This document shows, one piece after another, positions 17,550-26,394 of a stretch of DNA of 64,000 nucleotides; the first letter of the stretch is position 1; each line of letters begins with the position of its first letter. Below the pieces are notes generated by a model. That model was given only the letters and a program-made list of their open reading frames with translations, ran no database searches and was not told the origin of the DNA. The translations under genes were made by a program, and so were the position numbers. The DNA comes from Amycolatopsis acidiphila (GTDB taxonomy: Bacteria > Actinomycetota > Actinomycetes > Mycobacteriales > Pseudonocardiaceae): positions 3,720,001 to 3,784,000 of the forward strand of contig NZ_CP090063.1 in NCBI RefSeq assembly GCF_021391495.1, read 5' to 3'.

Positions 17550-18887
17550 CTACACGGGCGACGCGTGACGCAGCGGATCGAGCACACCGGCACAGTCGGT
17601 GACCTCGGGCAGGGCGAGGATCCTCTCCCACAGCACACCGGCGACGTCGCCCACGAGGCCGGCGAACTTGTCCCGCAGCTCGTCGGGCGACAGCGGATCG
17701 TGGTGATGCCCACGCGGATCGTCGACGACGGCGGACAACGTCGTGTCCGATGTGTGAACGACGACTTCCGTCGGCGCGTGATCGGGCCACCGTCGTTCGA
17801 ACTCCGGTTTGACACCGACACTGACCTTCTCGGCCAGCCGTGCCACACCGGGGTCATAATCGAACGTGTCGACCGTCGACATGCGACGCGTCAATGCCGC
17901 TGATACGGCATATGGCAAGGAGAACCGCGCGGACAGGTCGTTCGGAAACGGCCTGCGGTCGAGCTTGAGGTTGTTGGCGACGGTATGGACCTCGATCGCC
18001 CTGATGCTGTCGACGGGTATCGCCGGCAGGGACAGCACCGCGTCCACGGCGCCATGCGTCAGCGCGCAGGCGCTGTGGCGCTTGAAGTAGTTCCGCATGA
18101 TCCGCGGCCGCGCGAGATCCGGCGGTTCCCTCAACGCGTCGAGATCGACCGGCTGCCCGGTCAGTTCGCCGAAGAACGCCGGGATCGACTCCAGCGAGCC
18201 AGTGAAACCCGCACGCAGCAGTCGGCTCGCCCGCACGGCCGCCTGCGCGGCCAACCCCATCGCGGTGTTCCGTGCGGTCGCGCCCACGTAGCAGGCGTTC
18301 CACACCGGCACCACGGGCGTCGTCGCCGCGATCGCCGCGGCTCCCACCGGGTCCTCGCCGAGCAGCAACGCCACACTCACGGCGGCCCCGACGCCGGCGA
18401 GGTGGCCGTGTGGGTGCGTCGGTGGGCGCAACCGGAACGCCGTGAGGAGCCGGGCGCTGACCTCGTACCCGGCGACGACCGCGCTCAGCAGCTCGGGTCC
18501 GGACCGGCGCGCCGCTTCGGCCACGGCGAGAGCCGCGGGGACGATGTGCATTCCGGGATGACCCGTCGGGCGCGTTCCCTCGTCGAGTTCCAGGAAACTG
18601 CCCGCCGACGCGTTGTGGAACGCGGCATGTTCGGCGGGCGCGAGACCCGCGCCCGCGGCCAGGACCGTGGATCCGCCCCCACCGGGCGCGGGGCCCAGCT
18701 CGTCATCGACGTCGCGCATCGTCGTCATCTCGGCGGTTCGCCCGCCTGCGATGCTCACGCCGACGGTGTCGGCGACCACGTGCGCCGCGTGGCGGCGCAC
18801 CGGGTCGTCGAGCGGTTCGGTCGCGAGTACGCAAGCCTGCCTGATCGCCTCGCGCACTCCCGACGTCAGCTCCTCGGTGGAGCTCAC
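17550..18887 (-). CDS. MmgE/PrpD-family protein
   Basis: GTG at 18887 overlaps the amidohydrolase stop (GTGA). The 445-residue protein has the all-helical MmgE/PrpD N-domain signature (HAAHVVADTVGVSIAGG, ASAGSFLELDEGTRPTGHPG, PVWNACYVGATARNTAMG) and the C-terminal alpha/beta domain. Family members include 2-methylcitrate dehydratase, cis-aconitate decarboxylase and iminodisuccinate epimerase, acting on small di/tricarboxylates. Here a role on an aspartate-, iminosuccinate- or ureidosuccinate-level intermediate is conceivable but unproven. Confidence 0.87.
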   Translation of the reverse strand: MSSTEELTSGVREAIRQACVLATEPLDDPVRRHAAHVVADTVGVSIAGGRTAEMTTMRDVDDELGPAPGGGGSTVLAAGAGLAPAEHAAFHNASAGSFLELDEGTRPTGHPGMHIVPAALAVAEAARRSGPELLSAVVAGYEVSARLLTAFRLRPPTHPHGHLAGVGAAVSVALLLGEDPVGAAAIAATTPVVPVWNACYVGATARNTAMGLAAQAAVRASRLLRAGFTGSLESIPAFFGELTGQPVDLDALREPPDLARPRIMRNYFKRHSACALTHGAVDAVLSLPAIPVDSIRAIEVHTVANNLKLDRRPFPNDLSARFSLPYAVSAALTRRMSTVDTFDYDPGVARLAEKVSVGVKPEFERRWPDHAPTEVVVHTSDTTLSAVVDDPRGHHHDPLSPDELRDKFAGLVGDVAGVLWERILALPEVTDCAGVLDPLRHASPV

Positions 18888-20302
18888 GCGCTCAACCGAT
18901 CGGCGTGGCCCGCGGAGTGGTCGGCACGGACGAAACGTCCCCGGCGCTCGCCGACGATCTCGCGATCGCGCACGACGACCTCGCCGCGCAGTACCGTCGC
19001 GACGGGACCACCGCACAACTCGAAACCGTTCCACGGGCTGACCGGCTGCTTGGCGATCAGCTCCTCGTTGCGGACGGTCCTCCGCAGCTCCGGATCGACG
19101 ATGACCAGGTCCGCGTCGCTGCCGGGACGGATGACGCCCTTGCGGGGGTACAGGCCGTAGAACTTCGCAGTTTGCGTCGAGGCGACCTCCGCGAGTCGCA
19201 TCGCTGTCGTCTTGCCACGCGCCAACGCGTCCAGCAAGACGGGACCGAAGGTCTCGCAACCGACCGCGCCGGCGGGCTGCGTCTCGAAACCGCGCGCCTT
19301 CTCCTCGACGGTGTGCGGCGCGTGGTCCGAGCCCAGCGACAAGATCGCGCCATCGTTGACCCCTGCCCACAACGCGTCCTGGTCCCGCTGTTCGCGTACG
19401 GGCGGGTACACCTTCATCACGGGCCCGACCTTGGGATAGTCCGCGTCGGTCAACGTCAGGTACTGCGGGCAGGTCTCCGCGCTGACGGCCACCCCGTTGC
19501 GCCGCGCGGTGCGGACGACGTCAAGTCCCATCTCCGAGGCCAGGTGCACCACGTGGAAACGGCATCCGGTGGCCTTCGCGAACTGCGCGGCGATCGAGAT
19601 GGTCGTCGCCTCCGCGACCGCCGGCCGCGCCGCGAGCAGGTCCTCGTAGGTCTCGATCGGGTGGCCGAGCGATTCCTGACTCGTCGCCAGAACGTCCTTG
19701 TCCTCACAGTGCGCCGCGAGCACGCCGCCGTGTTTGGCGACCTCGGCGAACAGCTGCAGCACCTGACCGTTCGGCGGCGGCATCAGGAGGTTCTCGGGCT
19801 TTTCGTCACCGAGGTTGTACACCAGCGAGCGGGTCTCGCGATGCAGCGCGTATCCCCAGAACAGTTTGACCGCGACGGCGCCCGCCTCGAACATCGGGCC
19901 GATCTGGTCGAGGTTGGCGTCGCCGAGAGCGAGCCCCCACAGCCCGAAGTCCGTCCATGCCGACTGTTCGTGCTGGCGACGACGCTGCTCGAAAACCTCG
20001 GCCGAGTCGACCGGCGGGATCGCGTTGGGCATCTCCAGCACGGTGGTCACGCCGCCCACGAGGGCACCCCGCGTCGAGTGGTCGAAGTCCTCCTTGTGGC
20101 TGAGCCCGGGGTCACGGGAGTGCACGTGCGGATCGATGAATCCGGGGAACACCAGTTTCCCCGCCGCGTCGTACACCTCGTCGGCGTCGACCTGGGCGCC
20201 GCGGTCCAGGATCGCCGTGATGGTCCCGTCCGTGCAGAGCAGATCGCCGTCGAGAATGCCCGCCGGCGTGACGAGCTGACCGTTGACGATGTGCAACCTC
20301 AT
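18884..20302 (-). CDS. dihydroorotase/hydantoinase-type cyclic amidohydrolase
   Basis: ATG at 20302 with GAGGAGAG upstream. The 472-residue amidohydrolase has metal ligands H59 and H61 (DPHVHSRDPG), carbamylated Lys146 (VKLFWGY), H198 (AAHCED), H253 (VVHLAS) and Asp326 (GSDHAPH). The substrate-site signature with Arg63 in HxHSRDPG, then HKEDF and MPN (Asn93), is that of dihydroorotases; classical dihydropyrimidinases and allantoinases differ here. It would open dihydroorotate to N-carbamoyl-aspartate. Being longer than biosynthetic PyrC and sited with a carbamoylase, a catabolic dihydroorotase is the favoured reading; a hydantoinase of different specificity remains possible. Confidence 0.88.
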   Translation of the reverse strand: MRLHIVNGQLVTPAGILDGDLLCTDGTITAILDRGAQVDADEVYDAAGKLVFPGFIDPHVHSRDPGLSHKEDFDHSTRGALVGGVTTVLEMPNAIPPVDSAEVFEQRRRQHEQSAWTDFGLWGLALGDANLDQIGPMFEAGAVAVKLFWGYALHRETRSLVYNLGDEKPENLLMPPPNGQVLQLFAEVAKHGGVLAAHCEDKDVLATSQESLGHPIETYEDLLAARPAVAEATTISIAAQFAKATGCRFHVVHLASEMGLDVVRTARRNGVAVSAETCPQYLTLTDADYPKVGPVMKVYPPVREQRDQDALWAGVNDGAILSLGSDHAPHTVEEKARGFETQPAGAVGCETFGPVLLDALARGKTTAMRLAEVASTQTAKFYGLYPRKGVIRPGSDADLVIVDPELRRTVRNEELIAKQPVSPWNGFELCGGPVATVLRGEVVVRDREIVGERRGRFVRADHSAGHADRLSA

Positions 20303-20363
20303 GCGTCTCTCCTCTGACCTCGATCTGACTCGTGCTGCTGCACGGTTGCCCTTGTCCCCACGG

Positions 20364-21317
20364 CTAGACGACCGCGCCGATCCCGGCCTCGCGCGCTCCG
20401 TCGAGCACCCTGACCGCGCAGACCAAGTCCTGGATGGCGAGACCGTGCGATTCGAATACGGTGATGTCGTCACCGTCGGCCCGTCCCGGGACCTTTCCGG
20501 TGAGTACGTCGGCGAACTCGCTCGCCTCGGCCGGGTCAAGGCCGTTCGCGAGCAGGTCGCCGCATTCCAGCCGAGCGACGGCGGCGGAGTCGACCGTGAT
20601 GTGCGCGGCGCGCTGGAACGTCACGCGGTCGAGCTCCCTACGTGCGGCGTGGTTGCTGCCGACGGCATTGACATGCGTGCCCGCGCGCAGGAGTCCACCG
20701 TGGAACAGCGGTTCGGCCGCCCCCGTCGCGGTGACGACGACGTCGGCACGCGGCACCGCGTGTTCCGCGCTGACCCCGGCCTCGACATCCAGCCACGGGT
20801 GCGCACCTCGCACGGCAGCCGCCGTGCTCGCAGCCCGGTTCACGTCCCGTCCGACGACCAGCACCGTCCGTAGCTTCGGCAACACCTCGACGAGAGCGGT
20901 GACCTGAGCCGGCGCTTGGTATCCCGTCCCCAACACGCACACCGTGTCGCTCTCGGGCCGGGCCAGCACCTTCGTCGCGAGCGCCGAGGCCGCCGCGGTC
21001 CGCCGCTGACCGAGCAGGTCCGCCCTGACCAGGCCACGCAGTTCGCCCGACTGGCAGGAGTAGACCAGCACCGTGATGGCGCTCGCGCGGTTACTTCCCG
21101 CACGCACCACCGGATAGGACTTCACCGCGATCGCGTCGAGAGTCGGCGCGATCGCCGACATGACGTTGAGCGCCACCGTCCCCGCGGCACTTCGCCGTCG
21201 GGGCTCGTCCCACGCGTCGCCCACCGCGAGCAGCTCGAATGCCGTGCGCACGTCGGCGAGCGCGGCCGTCGGCGGCAGCAGCCCGTCGACGTGCCGGTCG
21301 TCCAGGATCTGCGGCAT
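20364..21317 (-). CDS. ornithine cyclodeaminase/mu-crystallin-family dehydrogenase
   Basis: ATG at 21317 follows AAAGGAAG. The 317-residue protein has the family fold: N-terminal substrate domain (AIAVKSYPVV, TAAASALATKVLARPES) and Rossmann domain with the nucleotide motif VCVLGTGYQAPAQV, then TATGAAEPLFHGGLLRAG and VNAVGSNHAARRELD. Members are ornithine cyclodeaminase, alanine and other imine reductases, and iminosuccinate reductase. First gene of the minus-strand catabolic operon, divergent from the IclR gene across the palindrome. A role in aspartate/iminosuccinate interconversion is speculative. Confidence 0.85.
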   Translation of the reverse strand: MPQILDDRHVDGLLPPTAALADVRTAFELLAVGDAWDEPRRRSAAGTVALNVMSAIAPTLDAIAVKSYPVVRAGSNRASAITVLVYSCQSGELRGLVRADLLGQRRTAAASALATKVLARPESDTVCVLGTGYQAPAQVTALVEVLPKLRTVLVVGRDVNRAASTAAAVRGAHPWLDVEAGVSAEHAVPRADVVVTATGAAEPLFHGGLLRAGTHVNAVGSNHAARRELDRVTFQRAAHITVDSAAVARLECGDLLANGLDPAEASEFADVLTGKVPGRADGDDITVFESHGLAIQDLVCAVRVLDGAREAGIGAVV

Positions 21318-21370
21318 AGCTTCCTTTCCGACGGCTCATCCCTGATCGCACCGGCCATCTGCCCATCACA

Positions 21371-21390
21371 TTGGAAACTGCTTTCCACTT
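21371..21390. promoter_or_regulatory. perfect palindrome, candidate IclR operator in divergent promoter
   Basis: TGGAAA-CTGC-TTTCCA (21372-21387) is a perfect inverted repeat located 55 bases upstream of the mu-crystallin-type gene and 150 bases upstream of the iclR-like gene. Its half-sites match those known for IclR-family regulators and recur upstream of pyrD at 17459-17478. It probably controls the divergent transcripts and autoregulates iclR. Confidence 0.65.
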
Positions 21391-21539
21391 CTGTAGACTG
21401 CAGCTTGGACGACCGTTCGCGGCGCTGTCAACCCACACCGGGGGTCCGATAGGATCGCGGCCGAGGTGCCGGCGACCGGCGGCAACGGCGGTACCACGCC
21501 GCGCCACGAGCAAGATCAGCACGGGAGGAGGGTCAGCCG

Positions 21540-22319
21540 ATGAGCGCCGCACGACCCCTCGAGGTCATCGTCCGCTCCGCGGAGGTCCTCAACGCGGTCG
21601 GTGCCGCACGTTCCGGGCTGACGCTGCAGGAACTTCACGACGAGCTCGACATTCCCCTCGGCAGCCTGCATCGCATCCTCACCACGCTCGGCCAGGTCGA
21701 CTACCTGCGGCGATCCCCCGTGACGAAGCGATACTTCATCGGGCGAGCCGCGCGGGCGCTTACCGGAGCCATCGGCTCGCACAGCGCACGGCTGGTGAAG
21801 CCGCCTGCCGCCCTCGTCGACGCCGCCGGCGAGACCGGCGAGACCGTGTTCCTCACCGAGCTGATCGGCGACGCTCCGGTCTGTGTATCCATTGTGGAGG
21901 CGGAGCACGCGCTGCGGCTGTTCGTCCGGATCGGACAGGAAATGCCGCTGCACGCCGCGGCGTCGAGCCGAGCCATCCTGGCTCACCTCGACGAGGAGGT
22001 CGTCCGCACCTTGCTCGAGGGGGCCGAGCTGACCGAGTACACCGCGGGAACACCGCACCACGTCGACGACGTCATGCACGTGCTCAAGGAGGTCCGCGAA
22101 AAGGGCTACGCGGTCTGTGACAACGAACTCGATCCAGACGCTTGGGCGGTGTCGGTCCCGATCCGTGACGGCGATGACCGAGTCCTTTCCAGCGTGACGA
22201 TCACCGCTCCCGGTTCACGAGTCGCGGAGCCCGATGTCCGCGCGCGGATGACCGAGGCCGCGCAGCGCGCCGCCGAGCGACTGTCGGCGGAACTCGGCAA
22301 CCCAGGCCCAGCATCCTGA
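21540..22319 (+). CDS. IclR-family transcriptional regulator
   Basis: ATG at 21540 follows GGAGGAGGG. The 259-residue protein has the N-terminal winged helix (ALTLQELHDELDIPLGSLHRILTTL region, about residues 5-60) and the IclR effector-binding GAF-like domain (TGETVFLTELIGDAPVC, PLHAAASSRAILAHL, GYAVCDNELDPDAWAVSVPI). It is translationally coupled to the asparaginase-like gene downstream and divergent from the orotate-type catabolic operon, making it the obvious local regulator; its ligand may be orotate, dihydroorotate or N-carbamoyl-aspartate. Confidence 0.9.
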   Translation: MSAARPLEVIVRSAEVLNAVGAARSGLTLQELHDELDIPLGSLHRILTTLGQVDYLRRSPVTKRYFIGRAARALTGAIGSHSARLVKPPAALVDAAGETGETVFLTELIGDAPVCVSIVEAEHALRLFVRIGQEMPLHAAASSRAILAHLDEEVVRTLLEGAELTEYTAGTPHHVDDVMHVLKEVREKGYAVCDNELDPDAWAVSVPIRDGDDRVLSSVTITAPGSRVAEPDVRARMTEAAQRAAERLSAELGNPGPAS

Positions 22320-23308
22320 TGCCCTCGCGACGATCGATCGGCCTGATCGCCACTGGCGGTACCATCTCCGTCGCTCCGCCGTCGGCCGACTCGCAACAGC
22401 ACCAAGGCGTCGGAGCACTGACGCCACGGCAGGACGACCGTCCAGAGGGGATCGACGTATTCCCGCGGGACGCGCTCAGCCTGTCGTCACGCCGAATGAC
22501 ACCCGATGACCTATGGACACTAGCCAGCGCCGTCAACGAGGAGATCGCGGCCGGCCGCGACGGCGTCGTCGTCACCCACGGAACGGACACGCTCGAGGAG
22601 ACCGTCTACGCACTCGGCCTTCTCGTCGACACCCGGGTGCCGGTGGTGGTCACCGGTGCCATGCGGTCGCCGCATCTGGCGGGGCCCGATGGTCCTGCCA
22701 ACGTCCGCGCGGCCATCGTCGCCGCGGCCGATCCGAAGCTGGCGCCGTACGGACCGACGGTCGTCTTCCAGGACGAGGTACACGTCGCCCGCCTCGTCAC
22801 CAAGATGCACAGCGCTCGCGTTGCGGCGTTCGGCTCCCCGGCTGCCGGACCGGTCGGATTCGTCGCCGAGGACCGGCTCGAGCTGCTGCTCGGTCCACCA
22901 CCGGAAACCGACCTGCTGCCCCGCGCCAGCCCACCGACAACGCGGGTCGGCCTCCTTCACGCGGCCACCGGGATCGACGGCTCCGTCGCCGACGCGATCG
23001 CGTCCGATGTGGACGCCGTCGTCGTGGCAGCGCTTGGCGCGGGACACGTCTCCCCGTCGCTGGGTGCGGCGCTGGTTCGCCTCGCGGGCGCGGGCAAGCC
23101 CGTCGTGATCACCAGCCGGTGTCCCGACGGCGCGCTACTCAGTCATACCTACGGTGGTGCGGGCTCCGAAACGGAGCTGCGCCGCGCCGGACTCCACTTC
23201 GCCGGCACGCTCTCCGCGCCAAAAGCACGGCTGCGCGCCCTCTTCGGCATGTCCGCCGGAATTCCCGCCGACGAGCTCTTCCACCCGGCCGACGGTGCCG
23301 GCCGGTGA
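22319..23308 (+). CDS. asparaginase-family amidohydrolase
   Basis: ATG overlaps the IclR stop (TGATG at 22317-22321). The 329-residue protein has the asparaginase signatures IGLIATGGTIS (nucleophile Thr in ATGGTI) and GVVVTHGTDTLEETVY (second catalytic Thr-Asp pair), and VTGAMRSPHLAGPDGPANV. No signal peptide is visible, so it is cytoplasmic. It would release ammonia from asparagine or a related beta-amide. Co-transcription with the regulator ties it to the same nitrogen-scavenging cluster; its exact substrate may differ from asparagine. Confidence 0.88.
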   Translation: MPSRRSIGLIATGGTISVAPPSADSQQHQGVGALTPRQDDRPEGIDVFPRDALSLSSRRMTPDDLWTLASAVNEEIAAGRDGVVVTHGTDTLEETVYALGLLVDTRVPVVVTGAMRSPHLAGPDGPANVRAAIVAAADPKLAPYGPTVVFQDEVHVARLVTKMHSARVAAFGSPAAGPVGFVAEDRLELLLGPPPETDLLPRASPPTTRVGLLHAATGIDGSVADAIASDVDAVVVAALGAGHVSPSLGAALVRLAGAGKPVVITSRCPDGALLSHTYGGAGSETELRRAGLHFAGTLSAPKARLRALFGMSAGIPADELFHPADGAGR

Positions 23309-23460
23309 GCGGCGGTTCCGCGCGAGTGTTTGCAGGTCACAATGTGGATGGCCTGATCGCCGCCGCCCAGTTACACACAGGTGAGATGTGAGGAAGTGAT
23401 CAAGGAGGTTGTGAGAGTGGATCGGCGTCGGGTTGATCGTGAGGAAGACCGCCGCGTCGG

Positions 23461-23880
23461 GTGAGGTGTCGGATGTCTTTCGCACGAACGGAGGTCTTCG
23501 TGTTGCACCCAGAGATCTCGGGCGCGACCGAGCATAAGTGGGTGCGCCGTTATCGGGAGGAAGGCGAGGCCGGGCAGGTCGATCGTTCCAGTCTTCGCAG
23601 GACGAGCCCGCGCCGCACTATGCGCGGGTGGAGCGGAAGGTCCCGGCGGATACGCCGCCAGCGGCGGCTGGGCCGGACCCGAATCGCAGTGATGGTGGGC
23701 TCACTAGCCTCCACGGCACGCCGAAACTAGCCTGGCTGGATCGCCTCATCGGGCAGGTGATCAGCCCTACGAACGGCAGCGGCCGGGCGAGTTGGTGGAT
23801 GTGGATGTGAAGAAGCTCGGCCGGCTGCGCGAGGGCGAGGGCAGCGGGCACAGGGACGCGACAGCGACCTGCACCGCGTT
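23461..23880 (+). pseudogene. IS481-family transposase remnant (N-terminal part)
   Basis: Successive frames contain pieces typical of IS481 transposases: HKWVRRYREEGEAG and VDRSSLRRTSPRRT (helix-turn-helix part), KLAWLDRLIGQVI, then RPGELVDVDVKKLGRLREG, which precedes the first catalytic Asp region. At least two frameshifts occur and everything beyond about 23880 is missing, including most of the DDE domain. Dead fragment. Confidence 0.7.
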
Positions 23881-24197
23881 AGTGGCCGCGCGCAGGAGGG
23901 GCCGGCGGCGTCGCCGGCCCGTCCGCTACAGGTAGCCCCCGAGCCCACCCACGCGCCGAGGGCGACGCCGACGATGCGGCCCTCCACGGAGGCCACCGCC
24001 CGGGTGAGCCCGCCGGCCGTTCTGGTACGTTGATTACCCCCGGAATGCGCTTCGCGGGGCAGTGCAACGGGTGATCGCTTCCGCTTGTTCACCGAGGACG
24101 CGATGACCGACTTCGGGACCCGCCGCCCACTCTGTGCGCCGGGGGCGGTTAGCTAGTCGACGGGACGGCGACATCGGTGGACGAAGGGAAAGACCGC
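23881..24197. other. gene-free stretch
   Basis: About 300 bases between the IS481 remnant and the methyltransferase. GC-rich with no frame that looks coding and no clear terminator; it presumably holds the methyltransferase promoter. Nothing further is recognised. Confidence 0.5.
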
Positions 24198-25085
24198 GTG
24201 ACGGGCGAAGCGACCGACTGGGCGGACAGTCTCAAGAAGCACCTCGACCGCGCGAGTTCAGCGCGGATCTACGACTATCTGCTCAATCCCGAGAGTCCCA
24301 ACAACTACGCCATCGATCGCGCCTTCGCGCAAGCGCAGCTCGATGCCCTGCCCGATATGCAGAAGGCGATGCGCGAGAACCGGCGCTTCATTGGGCGCGC
24401 CGTCGAAGCCGCCCTTGAACACGGCATCACCCAATTCATCGACATCGGCGCCGGATTACCCAGTCAGGGCCAGACCCACGAGGTCGCAGACCGAGTGGCG
24501 CCGGAGGCTGGCGCCCGAGTGGTCTACATCGACAACGAACTGATCGCCCATGCCCACTCCGAGATCTTGCTCGGCCGCAACGCGGATCCGAACAGGCACA
24601 AGGCCGTGCTGGCGGACTTCTACAACCACGGTGACCTCTGGCGCAAGGTGCTGGCCACCGAGGTCATCGACCCCACGCAACCGAGCTGCCTGCTGATGAC
24701 CGCCATAGTCCACTTCATGCCCCCTGAGGACCGTCCCGACGTTCCGATGGGCGTCTACCGCGACCGGCTGGCCCCGGGCAGCATGCTCGTATTGACGCAC
24801 GTCCCGGACGATCCGACCGACGAGGGCCTGCAGGCCGTCGCCCGCGCCTACAGCAACACCGCCAACCCTGCGTATCTGCGTACGGACGAGGAGTTCGCCG
24901 AGTTTTTCGGCGGCTGGCCGCTGCTTGAACCTGGCTTGGTGTGGACCGGCGAGTGGCGTCCGAAGACAGAGCGGTCGCAGGAGCCGTGGTGGGATGAGGA
25001 CACTGACAGCACCGACGGTCAGCCCTGGTGGGAAGGCTCACCGTCGCGCATGCTCTATCGGGCTGGGGTCGCACTGAAGCCCTGA
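24198..25085 (+). CDS. SAM-dependent methyltransferase of the PF04672 (DUF574) type
   Basis: The 295-residue protein matches this actinobacterial family: SARIYDYLLNPESPNNYAIDR at the N-terminus, FIDIGAGLPSQGQTHEVAD (SAM-binding glycine-rich motif), VVYIDNELIAHAHSEILL, LLMTAIVHFMPPEDRP and MLVLTHVPDDP. GTG 24198 is preferred (GAAGG upstream); a GTG at 24177 is possible. The family is widespread in actinomycetes, with mostly unknown methyl acceptors. It survives intact between transposon remnants. Confidence 0.88.
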   Translation: MTGEATDWADSLKKHLDRASSARIYDYLLNPESPNNYAIDRAFAQAQLDALPDMQKAMRENRRFIGRAVEAALEHGITQFIDIGAGLPSQGQTHEVADRVAPEAGARVVYIDNELIAHAHSEILLGRNADPNRHKAVLADFYNHGDLWRKVLATEVIDPTQPSCLLMTAIVHFMPPEDRPDVPMGVYRDRLAPGSMLVLTHVPDDPTDEGLQAVARAYSNTANPAYLRTDEEFAEFFGGWPLLEPGLVWTGEWRPKTERSQEPWWDEDTDSTDGQPWWEGSPSRMLYRAGVALKP

Positions 25086-25210
25086 GTGCTGCCGCATCAC
25101 GGCCAAAGCTGGGGCTGGAGACCACTATCCATCACCTATCCGAACCGACGAGCGGCGCAGCAAGCGAGGACCGAGCTATCCCGGAACACCATCCGCTTTC
25201 GGGGATACCC

Positions 25211-25380
25211 GTGCGAGTGCGGGAAGTGGCACCTTACGAGCAAATCGTGAAGGCAGCACCATTGAGTGCGGCCCCCGAAACGAGGACGACCGCCGCTCGC
25301 AAGCGGCGACGGTACGACAGGGTGCTCGGACGGGATCGACGAATTTGCCAGGTTTGTGCCGCGTCGGTGTGTGCGGCAAG
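25211..25380 (+). pseudogene. possible HNH-type fragment cut by IS30 remnant
   Basis: A plus-strand frame reads ...RKRRRYDRVLGRDRRICQVC and then loses coherence where the antisense IS30 sequence begins near 25380. The RRYxRVLxRDxRxCQVC pattern resembles the start of small HNH endonuclease-like proteins, with the first zinc-binding CxxC. No ribosome binding site is evident, and the downstream histidines are missing. Weak call. Confidence 0.3.
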
Positions 25381-26196
25381 TCACAGCAACATGACGAACC
25401 CGGTGGCTCGTTCGACGAGCGTGCCGATAGCGGAACCGTTTCCGGCCCCGGTAATGAGATCGCCCTCCCAATGTCCTGGTACTGCTCGGTCCTCGACTTC
25501 GGCTGGCCGTTCACTGATGGAGACCGCACCGGCATGCCGGCTGCGGCGTTCGTCGGCCTTGCGGTGAGGTTTGCGCAGTGCACGTCCGGTTCGCAAGCAC
25601 TGCACCAGTTCGCGTTTCAGCGCGCCTCGTCCTTGAACGTAGAGCGACTGGTAGATCGTTTCGTGGGACACACGCATCTCCGGATCGTCCGGGAAGTCGA
25701 TCAGCAACCGCCGACTGATCTGCTCGGGACTGTGCTTGAGCACCAGCTGCCGCTCAACATAGGCGCATAATCGGGTATCACGGCGAAGCAACGCGATCTT
25801 CGGACGACGGGCACGCTTGTCGGCAAGTGCCTGAGCGACGGTCGCCCGGTAGCCAGTCTTCGGCCGACGAGTCCCGCGAGCGAGCTCGCGGCTGATGGTC
25901 GAGGGCGATCTACCGATCGCCCTCGCAATAGCTCGAACGCCCTCGCTGGCCGCTCGACGACAGGCGATCTCCTCCCGGTCGGCGAACGACAGGCGAGCCG
26001 GGCGACCAACGGGCTCACACCGCTGTGGTGGCATCACCCCGCCAGCCTCACGGAACCACCGCCAGCCCACCGTCTTCGACACGCCGACCGTCGCGGCAGC
26101 GGTGTCGATGATCTGGCCTCCACGGATCCGCTCCCAGAACAAGCGCTGAACCTCGACCGATATCGCAGGACGCCCCAACACAAAACCCCTCGTCAT
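25381..26196 (-). pseudogene. IS30-family transposase, 3'-truncated
   Basis: The 271-residue frame begins MTRGFVLGRPAISVEVQ and contains the IS30 helix-turn-helix (EGVRAIARAIGRSPSTISRE), RVSHETIYQSLYVQGRGALK and GHWEGDLITG, the first catalytic Asp segment, then stops at FVMLL. The remaining two catalytic residues (about 120 residues) are missing; other frames just downstream are not recognisable. The sequence GGGGTCAGTGCAACA just upstream (26203-26217, minus) probably belongs to the element's end. Dead copy. Confidence 0.8.
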
Positions 26197-26230
26197 GGCG
26201 GGTGTTGCACTGACCCCTTGAACCTAAGCC

Positions 26231-26371
26231 GCGCTCAAGCCCGTCTACCTCGCCGTCATGAGCCTCGACCCGACCGGCACCGGCCGCAAACGCTGGACCA
26301 TGCGGTGGAAACCCGCGTTGAACGCCTTCGAGATCGCCTTCGACGGCAGACTCGCCGCCAGACGCAAGTAG
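26231..26371 (+). pseudogene. IS256-family transposase C-terminal fragment
   Basis: Forty-six codons ending at TAG 26369-26371 read ALKPVYLAVMSLDPTGTG, then RKRWTMRWKPALNAFEIAFD, a pattern of the extreme C-terminus of IS256-family transposases. No N-terminal or catalytic part precedes it; the element is cut next to the IS30 end. The N-terminal half of an IS256 transposase, lacking exactly this type of tail, lies at 37190-40220 on the same strand. Confidence 0.7.
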
Positions 26372-26394
26372 CTTCCTCAACCCCGAGTTACACC

